Assembly (NCBI RefSeq): GCF_004795255.1
Contig: NZ_SSBQ01000002.1
Span: 105,001 to 169,000, forward strand
DNA length: 64,000 bases
DNA from: Streptomyces sp. RKND-216
GTDB lineage: Bacteria; Actinomycetota; Actinomycetes; Streptomycetales; Streptomycetaceae
Direction: 5' to 3'
The position numbers were made by a program, and so were the translations under genes. Within the stretch, counting starts at the first letter, position 1. The number at the start of each line of letters is the position of its first letter. The notes beneath the pieces are model-generated. The model did no database searches, was not told the DNA's origin, and was given only the letters and a program-made list of their open reading frames with translations. Positions 33,293 to 40,603 of this stretch are shown here, piece after piece.

Positions 33293-34861
33293 TCAGCCGG
33301 ACTTCCGGCCCTCCGCCTCGAGGACAGCCATCGCCGCGTTGTGCCCCGGCACCCCGCTGACGCCGCCGCCGCGCACCGCACCCGACCCGCACAGCAGGAC
33401 GCCCGCGTGCCCGGTCTCCACGCCCCACCGCCCGGCGTCGGGGTCCCGGTAGGGGAAGGCCAGGTCGCCGTGGAAGATGTGGCCGCCGGGCAGCCGCAGT
33501 TCGCGTTCGAGATCGACCGGCGTCTTGGCCTCGATGCAGGGCCGCCCCTCGGCGTCCACGGCCAGGCAGTCGGCCAGCGGCTCGTCCAGGTGGGCGTCGA
33601 GCTGGGCGATCGTGGCCTTCAGCACCTCCGCGCGCCGGGCGTCGTTGTCGCCGGTGAACAGTTCCCCGGGCATCAGTAGCCCGAACAGGGTGAGCGTCTG
33701 GTATCCCTGCTCGACCAGGTCCGGGCCCAGGATCGAGGGGTCGGTGAGCGAGTGGCAGTAGATCTCGGACGGGGGCGCCGACGGCACCCGGCCGTCCGCC
33801 GCCTGCCGGTGCGCGTCGGCGAGCGCCTGATACCCCTCAGCGATGTGGAAGGTGCCGGCGAATGCCTCCCTCGGGTCCACCGCGGTGTCCCGCAGCCGTG
33901 GGAGCCGGCGCAGCAGCATGTTGACCTTGAGCTGCGACCCGGAGGCACGCTCGGCGGGCTCCTCACCCAGCATCGCGGCCAGGGCCTCGGGGGACGCGCC
34001 GACCAGCACGTGCCGGGCGGCCACCATGCCCTCGGTGCCGCCGGTGCTGTAGTGGACCTCGGCGCCCGCGCCGTCCGGCGCGATCCGGTGCACGTGGTGC
34101 CCGGTGAGCAGTTCGGCACCGGCCGAGCGGGCGGCGTCGGCGAGTGCCCCGGTGACCGCGCCCATGCCGCCGACGGGAACGTCCCAGTCGCCGGTGCCGC
34201 CGCCGATGACGTGGTAGAGGAAGCACCGGTTCTGGGCCAGCGACGGGTCGTGGGCGTGCGAGAACGTGCCGATCAGGGCATCGGTGAGCACCACGCCGCG
34301 CACCAGGTCGTCGCGGAAGCGCCGCTCGATCTCCTCGCCCAGCGGACGTGCGAACAGCGCCTCCCAGGCCGCGTCGTCGGCCACGGCCGCACGCAGTTCC
34401 TCCCGCGTGGGCAGCGGACCGGTGAGGGTGGGGAAGACCCGCTCGGCGACGCGGGCGGTCATGGCGTAGAAGTCCTGCCACTCCTCGAACTCCCGGTCCG
34501 AGCCCGTCAGGCGGGCGAAGGAGTCACGGGTGCGGGCGTCGTCGTCCGTGACCAGCAGGCCCCCGGCCGCGCCGCCGGTGACGGAGGGCGTGTAGGAGGA
34601 CACGGCGCGTTTGCGCAGCGGCAGGCGCAGCCCGAGATCGTCGGCGATCTGCCGGGGCAGCAGGCTGACCAGGTAGGAGTAGGCGGACAGGCGGGCGTCG
34701 ACGCCGACGAACGGGGTGGTGGAGACGGCGGCGCCGCCGGTGTAGTCGGAGCGTTCCAGCAGGGCCACGGAAAGGCCGGCGCGGGCGAGATACGCGGCGG
34801 AGACCAGGCCGTTGTGGCCGCCGCCGACGATCACGGCGTCGTAGGAGGGCTTGTCTGGCAT
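33293..34861 (-). CDS. phytoene-dehydrogenase-like FAD-dependent oxidoreductase
   Basis: 522-residue flavoprotein of the phytoene desaturase / PYROXD2-like group. The N-terminal dinucleotide fold starts at residue 8 (DAVIVGGGHNGLVSAAYLAR) and the second FAD contact is ERSDYTGGAA. The C-terminus has the usual closing FAD-binding motif (LLCGSGAVRGGGVSGVPGHNAA). No phytoene synthase or other carotenoid gene is near, so a carotenoid role is unlikely; members of this subgroup are often of unknown substrate. The ATG at 34861 follows a GGGGG run. It is convergent with paaK across a shared hairpin and divergent from the dhaKLM operon. Confidence 0.88.
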   Translation of the reverse strand: MPDKPSYDAVIVGGGHNGLVSAAYLARAGLSVALLERSDYTGGAAVSTTPFVGVDARLSAYSYLVSLLPRQIADDLGLRLPLRKRAVSSYTPSVTGGAAGGLLVTDDDARTRDSFARLTGSDREFEEWQDFYAMTARVAERVFPTLTGPLPTREELRAAVADDAAWEALFARPLGEEIERRFRDDLVRGVVLTDALIGTFSHAHDPSLAQNRCFLYHVIGGGTGDWDVPVGGMGAVTGALADAARSAGAELLTGHHVHRIAPDGAGAEVHYSTGGTEGMVAARHVLVGASPEALAAMLGEEPAERASGSQLKVNMLLRRLPRLRDTAVDPREAFAGTFHIAEGYQALADAHRQAADGRVPSAPPSEIYCHSLTDPSILGPDLVEQGYQTLTLFGLLMPGELFTGDNDARRAEVLKATIAQLDAHLDEPLADCLAVDAEGRPCIEAKTPVDLERELRLPGGHIFHGDLAFPYRDPDAGRWGVETGHAGVLLCGSGAVRGGGVSGVPGHNAAMAVLEAEGRKSG

Positions 34862-35032
34862 GCCCCCTGTCTACACGGACCTCCCCGCTCCGACCAGGGG
34901 CGGGGCTCCGGGGGAGCGGCGACGAACGGCCGGGAGGCGATCTAGGGAATCCCCGAGTGTCGCGCCGTTCCCCACCCGGTGCGAGCCTGGTTGAGTGAGG
35001 TGTTCGGTGTCGGTGCCAGCCGGGAGGACTCC

Positions 35033-36025
35033 ATGCGACAGCTGATCAATGTGCCGGAGACGGTGGTCGAGGAAGCGCTGCGCGGCGTGGCCGCCGCGCA
35101 TCCGGACCTCACCGTGGACGTCGAGAACCGGATCGTGCTCCGCGGGGACGCGCCGGTGGCCGGGAAGGTCGGGCTGATCTCCGGCGGCGGCTCCGGCCAC
35201 GAGCCGCTCCACGGCGGGTTCGTCGGGTTCGGGATGCTCGACGCGGCATGTCCGGGCGAGGTCTTCACCTCGCCGGTGCCGGACCAGATGGTGCGCGCCG
35301 CGGCCGCCGTGGACAGCGGGGCGGGTGTGCTGTTCATCGTGAAGAACTACACCGGCGACGTGCTCAACTTCCAGATGGCCGCGGAGATGGCCGAGGACGA
35401 GGGCGTGCAGGTCGCCAGCGTGCTGGTGGCGGACGACGTGGCGGTGGAGGACAGCACGCACACAGCGGGCCGGCGCGGCACCGGGGCCACGCTGTTCGTG
35501 GAGAAGATCGCCGGGGCGGCGGCGCAGGCCGGGGAGCCGCTGGAGCGGGTGGAGGCCCTGGCCCGCCGCGTCTCGGAGTCCTCTCGCAGCTTCGGGGTGG
35601 CGCTCAGCGCGTGCAGCACGCCCGCCAAGGGCGGCCCCACCTTCGACCTGCCCGCCGGCGAGCTGGAACTGGGCATCGGCATCCACGGCGAACCCGGCCG
35701 GGAACGCCGGGCCATGATGACCTCCGGCGAGATCGCCGACTTCGCGGTGCAGGCGGTGCTGGACGACCTGAGGCCGGAGGGTCCGGTGCTCGCGCTGGTC
35801 AGCGGCCTGGGCGCAACGCCGCTGCTGGAGCTGTACGGTTTCGCGGGCGAGGTGCACCGGGTGCTCGCGGAGCGCCGCGTGCCGGTGGCCCGCACGCTGG
35901 TCGGCAACTACGTGACCTCGCTCGACATGGCAGGGGCGTCGGTCACCCTGTGCCGGGCGGACGAGGAGATGCTGCGGCTGTGGGAAGCTCCCGTGGCCAC
36001 CCCCGGGCTGCGCTGGGGCGCCTAG
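35033..36025 (+). CDS. dhaK: PTS-dependent dihydroxyacetone kinase, subunit DhaK
   Basis: 330-residue substrate-binding subunit. The substrate is held as a hemiaminal on His218 in IGIHGEPG, the same number as the E. coli residue, and the phosphate-binding region GGGSGHEPLHGGFVG is intact. DhaK hands bound dihydroxyacetone to DhaL-ADP for phosphorylation. The ATG at 35033 follows GGGAGG with good spacing; the open frame back to 34979 is not needed. It is the first gene of dhaK-dhaL-dhaM. No DhaR or DhaS regulator is adjacent. Paired with glpF-glpK at 8.7-11 kb, the strain has both arms of C3-polyol entry. Confidence 0.96.
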   Translation: MRQLINVPETVVEEALRGVAAAHPDLTVDVENRIVLRGDAPVAGKVGLISGGGSGHEPLHGGFVGFGMLDAACPGEVFTSPVPDQMVRAAAAVDSGAGVLFIVKNYTGDVLNFQMAAEMAEDEGVQVASVLVADDVAVEDSTHTAGRRGTGATLFVEKIAGAAAQAGEPLERVEALARRVSESSRSFGVALSACSTPAKGGPTFDLPAGELELGIGIHGEPGRERRAMMTSGEIADFAVQAVLDDLRPEGPVLALVSGLGATPLLELYGFAGEVHRVLAERRVPVARTLVGNYVTSLDMAGASVTLCRADEEMLRLWEAPVATPGLRWGA

Positions 36026-36089
36026 GACCCGCCGTGCACCCCCGTTCCGCCCGCCGTGTTCCCGTCGCCCGACGTGTCAGGAGACTCCC

Positions 36090-36746
36090 TTGCCCGACTC
36101 CCCCGGTTCCGTACTCGACACCACGCGCGCACTGCGCTGGATGAACGCCGCCGCGGACGCGGTGGACCGTGAGGCGGACCGTCTCACCGAGCTCGACTCG
36201 CCGATCGGCGACGCCGACCACGGCACCAACCTGCGGCGCGGCTTCACGGCCGTACGGCAGGGTCTGCGCGACGACCAGCCCTCCGGGCCCGGACCGGTGC
36301 TGCTGCTCTCCGGACGGCTCCTGGTCTCCAAGGTCGGCGGCGCCTCCGGCCCGCTGTACGGCACCCTGCTGCGCCGCGCCGGCAAAGCACTCGGCGACGA
36401 GTCCGCGGCGGACGGCCGCCAGGTCGCGGCCGCGCTGCGCATCGGTGTGGAGGCCGTGGCGCAACTGGGTGGCGCCGTCGAGGGCGACAAGACGATGCTG
36501 GACGCGCTTTTCCCGGCGCTGACCGCGCTGGAGGAGGCGCTGGAGTCCGGGGAGGATCTCGCCGACGCGCTGGCCGCCGCCGGGCGGGCGGCGGCGGAGG
36601 GTGCCGCGGCGACCGTGCCGCTGCGGGCTCGTAGGGGCCGGGCGAGCTACCTGGGCGAGCGGAGCGTGGGCCACGAGGACCCCGGCGCCGCGTCCTCGGT
36701 GCTGCTGGTGACCGCGCTGGCGGAGGCGGTGGGCGCCGGTGAGTGA
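36090..36746 (+). CDS. dhaL: dihydroxyacetone kinase, ADP-binding subunit DhaL
   Basis: 218-residue all-helical subunit that carries a permanently bound ADP rephosphorylated by DhaM. The metal and nucleotide motif is DSPIGDADHGTNLRRG, and the glycine-rich helix cap VSKVGGASGPLYGTLL follows. The start is TTG at 36090 with AGGAG seven nt upstream; a later ATG would cut the conserved first helix. It overlaps the start of dhaM by 8 nt, so the two are coupled in translation. Confidence 0.94.
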   Translation: MPDSPGSVLDTTRALRWMNAAADAVDREADRLTELDSPIGDADHGTNLRRGFTAVRQGLRDDQPSGPGPVLLLSGRLLVSKVGGASGPLYGTLLRRAGKALGDESAADGRQVAAALRIGVEAVAQLGGAVEGDKTMLDALFPALTALEEALESGEDLADALAAAGRAAAEGAAATVPLRARRGRASYLGERSVGHEDPGAASSVLLVTALAEAVGAGE

Positions 36747-37152
36747 GCAGAAGGAACCGCGGGTCGGCCTGGTGCTCGTCTCGCACAGCTCGCAGGTGGC
36801 GGCCGCGGTCGCGCAGATGGTGTCCGGGCTGGTGGGCACAGGCGGGTCGGTGCCGGTCGCGGCGGCGGGCGGTGCGCCGGACGGCGGGCTGGGCACCGAC
36901 GCCGACGCCATCCGGGAGGCGGCGCTGTCCGTGGACGAGGGCGCCGGGGTGCTGCTGCTCGCCGACCTGGGCAGCGCGGTGCTGACCGTACGCGCGCTGC
37001 TGGCGGAGGACGAACTGCCGAAGGACAGCGAACTACTGGACGCCCCTTTCGTGGAGGGCGCCGTGGCCGCGGTGGTCTCCGCGTCGGCCGGGGCGGACCG
37101 TGCGGCGGTCGCAGCGGCGGCACGGGACGCGTACGAATACCGGAAGGTCTGA
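36739..37152 (+). CDS. dhaM: dihydroxyacetone kinase phosphotransferase subunit DhaM
   Basis: 137-residue IIA-Man-like subunit; the first strand ends in LVLVSHS with the phosphorylatable His16, and ADLGSAVLTVRALL is the expected second motif. It accepts phosphate from HPr, which is charged by enzyme I, and passes it to ADP bound on DhaL. Only the IIA-like domain is present, without the HPr and EI-like extensions of E. coli DhaM. The GTG at 36739 lies inside dhaL. Its presence shows this kinase is fed by PEP, not ATP. Confidence 0.94.
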   Translation: MSEQKEPRVGLVLVSHSSQVAAAVAQMVSGLVGTGGSVPVAAAGGAPDGGLGTDADAIREAALSVDEGAGVLLLADLGSAVLTVRALLAEDELPKDSELLDAPFVEGAVAAVVSASAGADRAAVAAAARDAYEYRKV

Positions 37153-37158
37153 GGCCCC

Positions 37159-37198
37159 GCCGCCGCCCACCGGTACGGCCGTTCAGCCGGGCGGCGGC
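37159..37198. terminator. hairpin between dhaM and the Nudix gene
   Basis: GCCGCCGCCC (37159-37168) pairs with GGGCGGCGGC (37189-37198) over a 20-nt loop. The right arm lies in the last codons of the convergent gene, so it can end both transcripts. Confidence 0.5.
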
Positions 37199-37698
37199 CC
37201 CTCGGGTACGGGGGCGCCGCCCGTGGGCGCGTCGTAGGCGAACCAGGCGGGGCCCTCCTGCGCTGCCCGCTTGATCCGCTGCACCGCGAACTCTTCCAGG
37301 GAGGGCAGGCCGTCCTGCGCGAACCAGCCCACTTCCAGCGACTCGTCGTCGTTCACCCGCGCCTCGCCGCCCACGGCGCGGCAGCGGAAGGAGATGTCCA
37401 TGAACTGGCAGCGGTCGCCGTTCGGGTAGCGGATGGGCTCCAGTCCCTGGACGGAGATGATGCGCTCGGGAACGCATTCGACGGCGGTCTCCTCGCGCAC
37501 CTCGCGCACGATGGTGTCGGCGGGCTGCTCCCCCGGCTCGGCGATGCCGCCGATGATGGCCCAGCGGCCGGTGTCGGCGCGCCGGGCGAGCAGCACCCGC
37601 TCCTCGTCGTCGAACACCACCGCGCTGACGCCGGGCAGGAAGAGCAGCTGCTGACCGGCGGTGGCACGGATCGCGCGGATGAACTCGGGTGTCGCCAT
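37183..37698 (-). CDS. Nudix hydrolase
   Basis: 171-residue Nudix protein. The box GGIAEPGEQPADTIVREVRE and following ETAVE gives G-x5-E-x7-REVxEE; the usual final glycine of the box is Ala. The N-terminal strand LLFLPGVSAVVFDDEERVLL and the LARRADTGRWAIIG turn are typical of NADH or ADP-sugar pyrophosphatase relatives; the substrate cannot be assigned. The start at 37698 is fixed by a TAGAGT hexamer seven nt upstream, predicting a leaderless mRNA. Confidence 0.92.
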   Translation of the reverse strand: MATPEFIRAIRATAGQQLLFLPGVSAVVFDDEERVLLARRADTGRWAIIGGIAEPGEQPADTIVREVREETAVECVPERIISVQGLEPIRYPNGDRCQFMDISFRCRAVGGEARVNDDESLEVGWFAQDGLPSLEEFAVQRIKRAAQEGPAWFAYDAPTGGAPVPEGPPPG

Positions 37699-37705
37699 GC
37701 GCCCG

Positions 37706-37711
37706 ACTCTA
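37706..37711 (-). promoter_or_regulatory. -10 hexamer TAGAGT, predicted leaderless promoter of Nudix gene
   Basis: Seven nt separate it from the ATG at 37698. No ribosome site is present, which supports a leaderless mRNA. Confidence 0.55.
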
Positions 37712-37797
37712 GGACGTGAAGCGCGGCCGGCGGCGTCCTCCCCCGCGGGGCTTCGTCCGTGAGAGGGACCTCGGCGCGGAGGGCGGGCGGGCCGGGG

Positions 37798-38601
37798 TCA
37801 GGCGGGCGGGCGGCGGCCCGCCGGGGCGGGGAGCACGTCGGCGAGCAGGCGGCCCTCCGCGTAGGTGCGGGCCGCCTGCGGCAGCTCTCCGGGCCGGCCG
37901 CTGAGCAGGACGGTGAGTCCGCCGGTCGCCGGGGCCTGCGGGGCCGGCGCGGTGTCGAGGCGGCGCAGCGCCTGGGCGGCGACGGCGTCGGCGGAGCCGT
38001 ACAGCTCGGGGAGGGGGCCGCCGTGCGCGGCGGCGGTGCGGATACGCCCTCCGACCAGTTCGTAGTGCGTGCAGCCGAGGACCACGGCGCGGGATCCGGC
38101 CGGGGTCAGCCGCCCGGCGGCGGCGACGGCCGCGTCGATCCGATCCTCGTCGCCGGACTGGACGGCCTCGGCGAGGCCGTGGCAGGGCACCTCGGTGATC
38201 CGGGCGCCGTTGCCGAAGTCGCCGATCAGCCGCCGCTGGTAGGCGCTCCCAGTGGTGGCCGGGGTGGCCCAGACCGCGACCGGGCCGCCGGAGGCGGCGG
38301 CGGGCTTGACGGCCGGCACGGTGCCGACGACCGGTACCAGCGGCTCAAGTTCGGCGCGCAGAGCGGGCAGTGCGTGCACGGAGGCGGTGTTGCAGGCGAC
38401 GATCAGCGCGTCGGGACGGTGGGCTGCGGCGGCCCGCGCGCAGGCCAGCGCCCGGGCGGCGATGTCACCTGCGGTGCGCGGTCCCCACGGCAGTCCGTCG
38501 GGGTCGCTGGAGAGCACCAGATCGGCGTCGGGACGGAGGCGGCGTACCGCGGCCGCGGCGGGCAGCAGTCCGATTCCGGAGTCCACGAGCGCGATCTTCA
38601 C
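37798..38601 (-). CDS. glutamate/aspartate racemase family protein
   Basis: 267-residue member of the cofactor-independent Asp/Glu racemase family. Both catalytic cysteines are present, in IVACNTAS and VLGCTHYE. The first motif, normally DSGxGG, reads DSGIGLL, and the protein is divergent overall, so it may be a second, non-cell-wall racemase and not the housekeeping MurI. The GTG at 38601 has TAGAGT exactly seven nt upstream. It is divergent from the GT2 glycosyltransferase gene with a 71-nt spacer. Confidence 0.85.
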   Translation of the reverse strand: MKIALVDSGIGLLPAAAAVRRLRPDADLVLSSDPDGLPWGPRTAGDIAARALACARAAAAHRPDALIVACNTASVHALPALRAELEPLVPVVGTVPAVKPAAASGGPVAVWATPATTGSAYQRRLIGDFGNGARITEVPCHGLAEAVQSGDEDRIDAAVAAAGRLTPAGSRAVVLGCTHYELVGGRIRTAAAHGGPLPELYGSADAVAAQALRRLDTAPAPQAPATGGLTVLLSGRPGELPQAARTYAEGRLLADVLPAPAGRRPPA

Positions 38602-38608
38602 GGCGGAA

Positions 38609-38614
38609 ACTCTA
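38609..38614 (-). promoter_or_regulatory. -10 hexamer TAGAGT, predicted leaderless promoter of racemase gene
   Basis: Same hexamer and same 7-nt spacing as the Nudix promoter at 37706. No ribosome site is present before the GTG. Confidence 0.55.
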
Positions 38615-38652
38615 ACCGATCGCCACGCCGCGCTCCCGGTGCGTGCGGGCGC

Positions 38653-38673
38653 CCTGCGGCAGACTGCCGCAGG
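38653..38673. promoter_or_regulatory. inverted repeat abutting the GT2 start codon
   Basis: CCTGCGGCAG and CTGCCGCAGG flank a single A; the last G is the first base of the GTG start at 38673. It could be an operator or an mRNA hairpin that controls initiation, since no ribosome site is seen. Confidence 0.45.
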
Positions 38674-39839
38674 TGAACGCGCTGACGTGGACCTCGTGGC
38701 TGTCGCTGGCGGCGTGGCTGTGGCTGCTTCTCGCCCACGGCGGTTTCTGGCGCACCGATGTGCGGCTGCCGGACGCCGACCCGGCGGGCGAAGGGGCCCG
38801 GGCGGATGCGGACGGGGAGCCGTGGCCGCCGGTGGCGATCGTGGTGCCGGCGCGCGACGAGGCGGCCGTGCTGCCTCTCACGCTGCCCTCGCTGCTCACC
38901 CAGCGGTACCCGGGCCCGGCCGAGGTGGTCCTGGTCGACGACGGCAGCAGCGACCAGACCGGCGACCTCGCCCGCACACTGGCCGCGTCGGTGCCCGGGG
39001 CGCTGCCGCTGACCGTGTGTTCCCCGGGACCGCCCCCGCAGGGCTGGACCGGCAAACTGTGGGCGGTCCGGCACGGCGTAGCGGTGGCCCGCTCGCGGGG
39101 TGCGGCGACGTACCTGCTGCTGACCGACGCCGACATCGCGCACCCGCCGGACTCGCTGCACGCCCTGGTCCGCGCCGCGCGCGACGGCGGCCTGGACCTC
39201 GTCTCGCTGATGGCCCGGCTGCGGGTGACCACCGGTTGGGAGCGCCTGGTGGTACCGGCGTTCGTGTACTTCTTCGCGCAGCTGTACCCGTTCTCCCGGG
39301 TCAACCGGTCGGGTGGCCGTACGGCGGCTGCGGCGGGCGGCTGCATGCTGCTGCACGCGGACTCCGCCGACCGGGCGGGCCTCCCCGGGAGCGTACGCGG
39401 CGCGGTGATCGACGACGTCGCCGTGGGTCGTGCGGTGAAGCGCGGCGGCGGACGGGTGTGGCTGGGCCTGGCGGAGGAGGTGGCGAGCGTACGGCCGTAC
39501 GAAGGACTGGCTCCGCTGTGGGCGATGGTGGCGCGCAGCGCGTACGCCCAGCTGCGGTACAGCCGGTCGCTGCTGGCCGTGACTGTGGCGGGTCTGCTGC
39601 TGGTGTACGTGGCGCCGCCCACGACGGCGCTCGCCGGGCATGCCGCCGGCTGGGCGGCCTGGGCGCTGATGACGCTCAGCTACCTGCCGGCCGTGCGGTA
39701 CCACCGGGTGCCGTGGTGGGTGGTGTTGACGCTGCCCGCCGTGGCGGTGCTGTACCTGCTGATGACGGTGGACTCGGCGGTCCGGCATCACCGTGGCGCG
39801 GGTGCCGCGTGGAAGGGCCGGACGTACGCCGGCACCTGA
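38673..39839 (+). CDS. membrane GT2 glycosyltransferase, HpnB-like
   Basis: 388-residue family 2 glycosyltransferase. A membrane helix (about 8-25, LSLAAWLWLLLAHGGFW) precedes the catalytic domain with AIVVPARDEAAVLP, VLVDDGSSDQTG and LLTDADIAH (DxD), then GWTGKLWAVRHG and RTAAAAGGCMLL, a pattern like the hopanoid-linked HpnB group. Two or three helices end the protein. No hopanoid biosynthesis gene is in the window, so the acceptor is unknown. The GTG at 38673 places the first helix as in relatives; a GTG at 38643 would add ten residues that look non-coding. Confidence 0.85.
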   Translation: MNALTWTSWLSLAAWLWLLLAHGGFWRTDVRLPDADPAGEGARADADGEPWPPVAIVVPARDEAAVLPLTLPSLLTQRYPGPAEVVLVDDGSSDQTGDLARTLAASVPGALPLTVCSPGPPPQGWTGKLWAVRHGVAVARSRGAATYLLLTDADIAHPPDSLHALVRAARDGGLDLVSLMARLRVTTGWERLVVPAFVYFFAQLYPFSRVNRSGGRTAAAAGGCMLLHADSADRAGLPGSVRGAVIDDVAVGRAVKRGGGRVWLGLAEEVASVRPYEGLAPLWAMVARSAYAQLRYSRSLLAVTVAGLLLVYVAPPTTALAGHAAGWAAWALMTLSYLPAVRYHRVPWWVVLTLPAVAVLYLLMTVDSAVRHHRGAGAAWKGRTYAGT

Positions 39840-40007
39840 CTCCCGGCCCGTCCCCGCCCGATGTTGGCCGGATCATGCCCTTTACACGAACACAAGGCAC
39901 CGGTGCGACCGTTTCTTCCCTCTTTCGCTCGAATTGGTGACGTCCGGTCATGTGTGACGCGCAAAATGACCCGCTTATCAGGCTCCCCAACCAGCACATC
40001 GTGGGCT

Positions 40008-40013
40008 TAACTT
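40008..40013 (+). promoter_or_regulatory. -10 hexamer TAACTT, predicted leaderless promoter
   Basis: Seven nt before the ATG at 40021, in a 180-nt region that is clearly less GC-rich than its neighbours. No ribosome site precedes the ATG. Confidence 0.6.
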
Positions 40014-40020
40014 ATGGACT

Positions 40021-40494
40021 ATGACCTCCCCCCGCAGCACCTACGGCGGCGGTTACTACGCTGCTCCTGCATTCCCCGACACCCCGATCTACGACATGCT
40101 CGTGGCCGAGCGGGGTACCCCGCAGATCGCCCCGATCCGGGTGCCCGCCGCGTACGACACCGGGAGTCACCTGCCCGCGCTGCCGTCCGCGCTCCCCGCG
40201 CTCCCGTCCGGGCAGGGGCACCCCTACGGGCAGCAGCACGGCTATCCCGCCCAGCAGCCGGCGCCGCTCCACCAGGCCCCCTCCCCGTACATCCCGCAGC
40301 AGCAGAGCCAGCAGCGCGGCTACGGCCACCCGGGTCCGCAGGGCGGCCACCAGGGTCAGCAGGGCTACCCGGGCGCCGGCCAGCAGCCGCAGCACCAGAT
40401 GCGCCCCGTGGCCCCGCGTCCCGCCGCGCCGCGGCAGATGCCGGGCGGCTACGACGACCCGTACGGACGTCCGTACCAGGGCCGGGGGTACTGA
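40021..40494 (+). CDS. Gln/Pro/Gly/Tyr-rich disordered protein (157 aa)
   Basis: The first 50 residues (TSPRSTYGGGYYAAPAFPDT, then PIYDMLVAERGTPQIAPIRV) look conserved and partly ordered; the rest (about 60-157) is a low-complexity tail rich in Gln, Pro, Gly, Tyr and His with repeated QQ, GY and HP steps. I recall a streptomycete DUF6643-type family with this head, but this is not certain. No signal peptide or membrane helix. The start is fixed by a TAACTT hexamer seven nt upstream. Such tails are typical of proteins that phase-separate or bind surfaces; the function is unknown. Phosphoketolase follows on the same strand 109 nt later. Confidence 0.8.
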   Translation: MTSPRSTYGGGYYAAPAFPDTPIYDMLVAERGTPQIAPIRVPAAYDTGSHLPALPSALPALPSGQGHPYGQQHGYPAQQPAPLHQAPSPYIPQQQSQQRGYGHPGPQGGHQGQQGYPGAGQQPQHQMRPVAPRPAAPRQMPGGYDDPYGRPYQGRGY

Positions 40495-40603
40495 CCTCCG
40501 GACTCCGCGCCGCGGGGCCGGGGAACGACGTGGCGGCGACCCATCAGGGGGAGGGCGCCGCCCGCGACGTGTCATCCCGGCGGCGGCCTGGTACTCCTCC
40601 GGC

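Noticed and set aside
33293..34861. Carotenoid biosynthesis gene
   Set aside because: The protein belongs to the broad phytoene-dehydrogenase-like group, but no phytoene synthase, cyclase or isoprenoid gene is adjacent.
38673..39839. Hopanoid cluster member
   Set aside because: The glycosyltransferase resembles HpnB, yet no squalene or hopene gene lies in the window.
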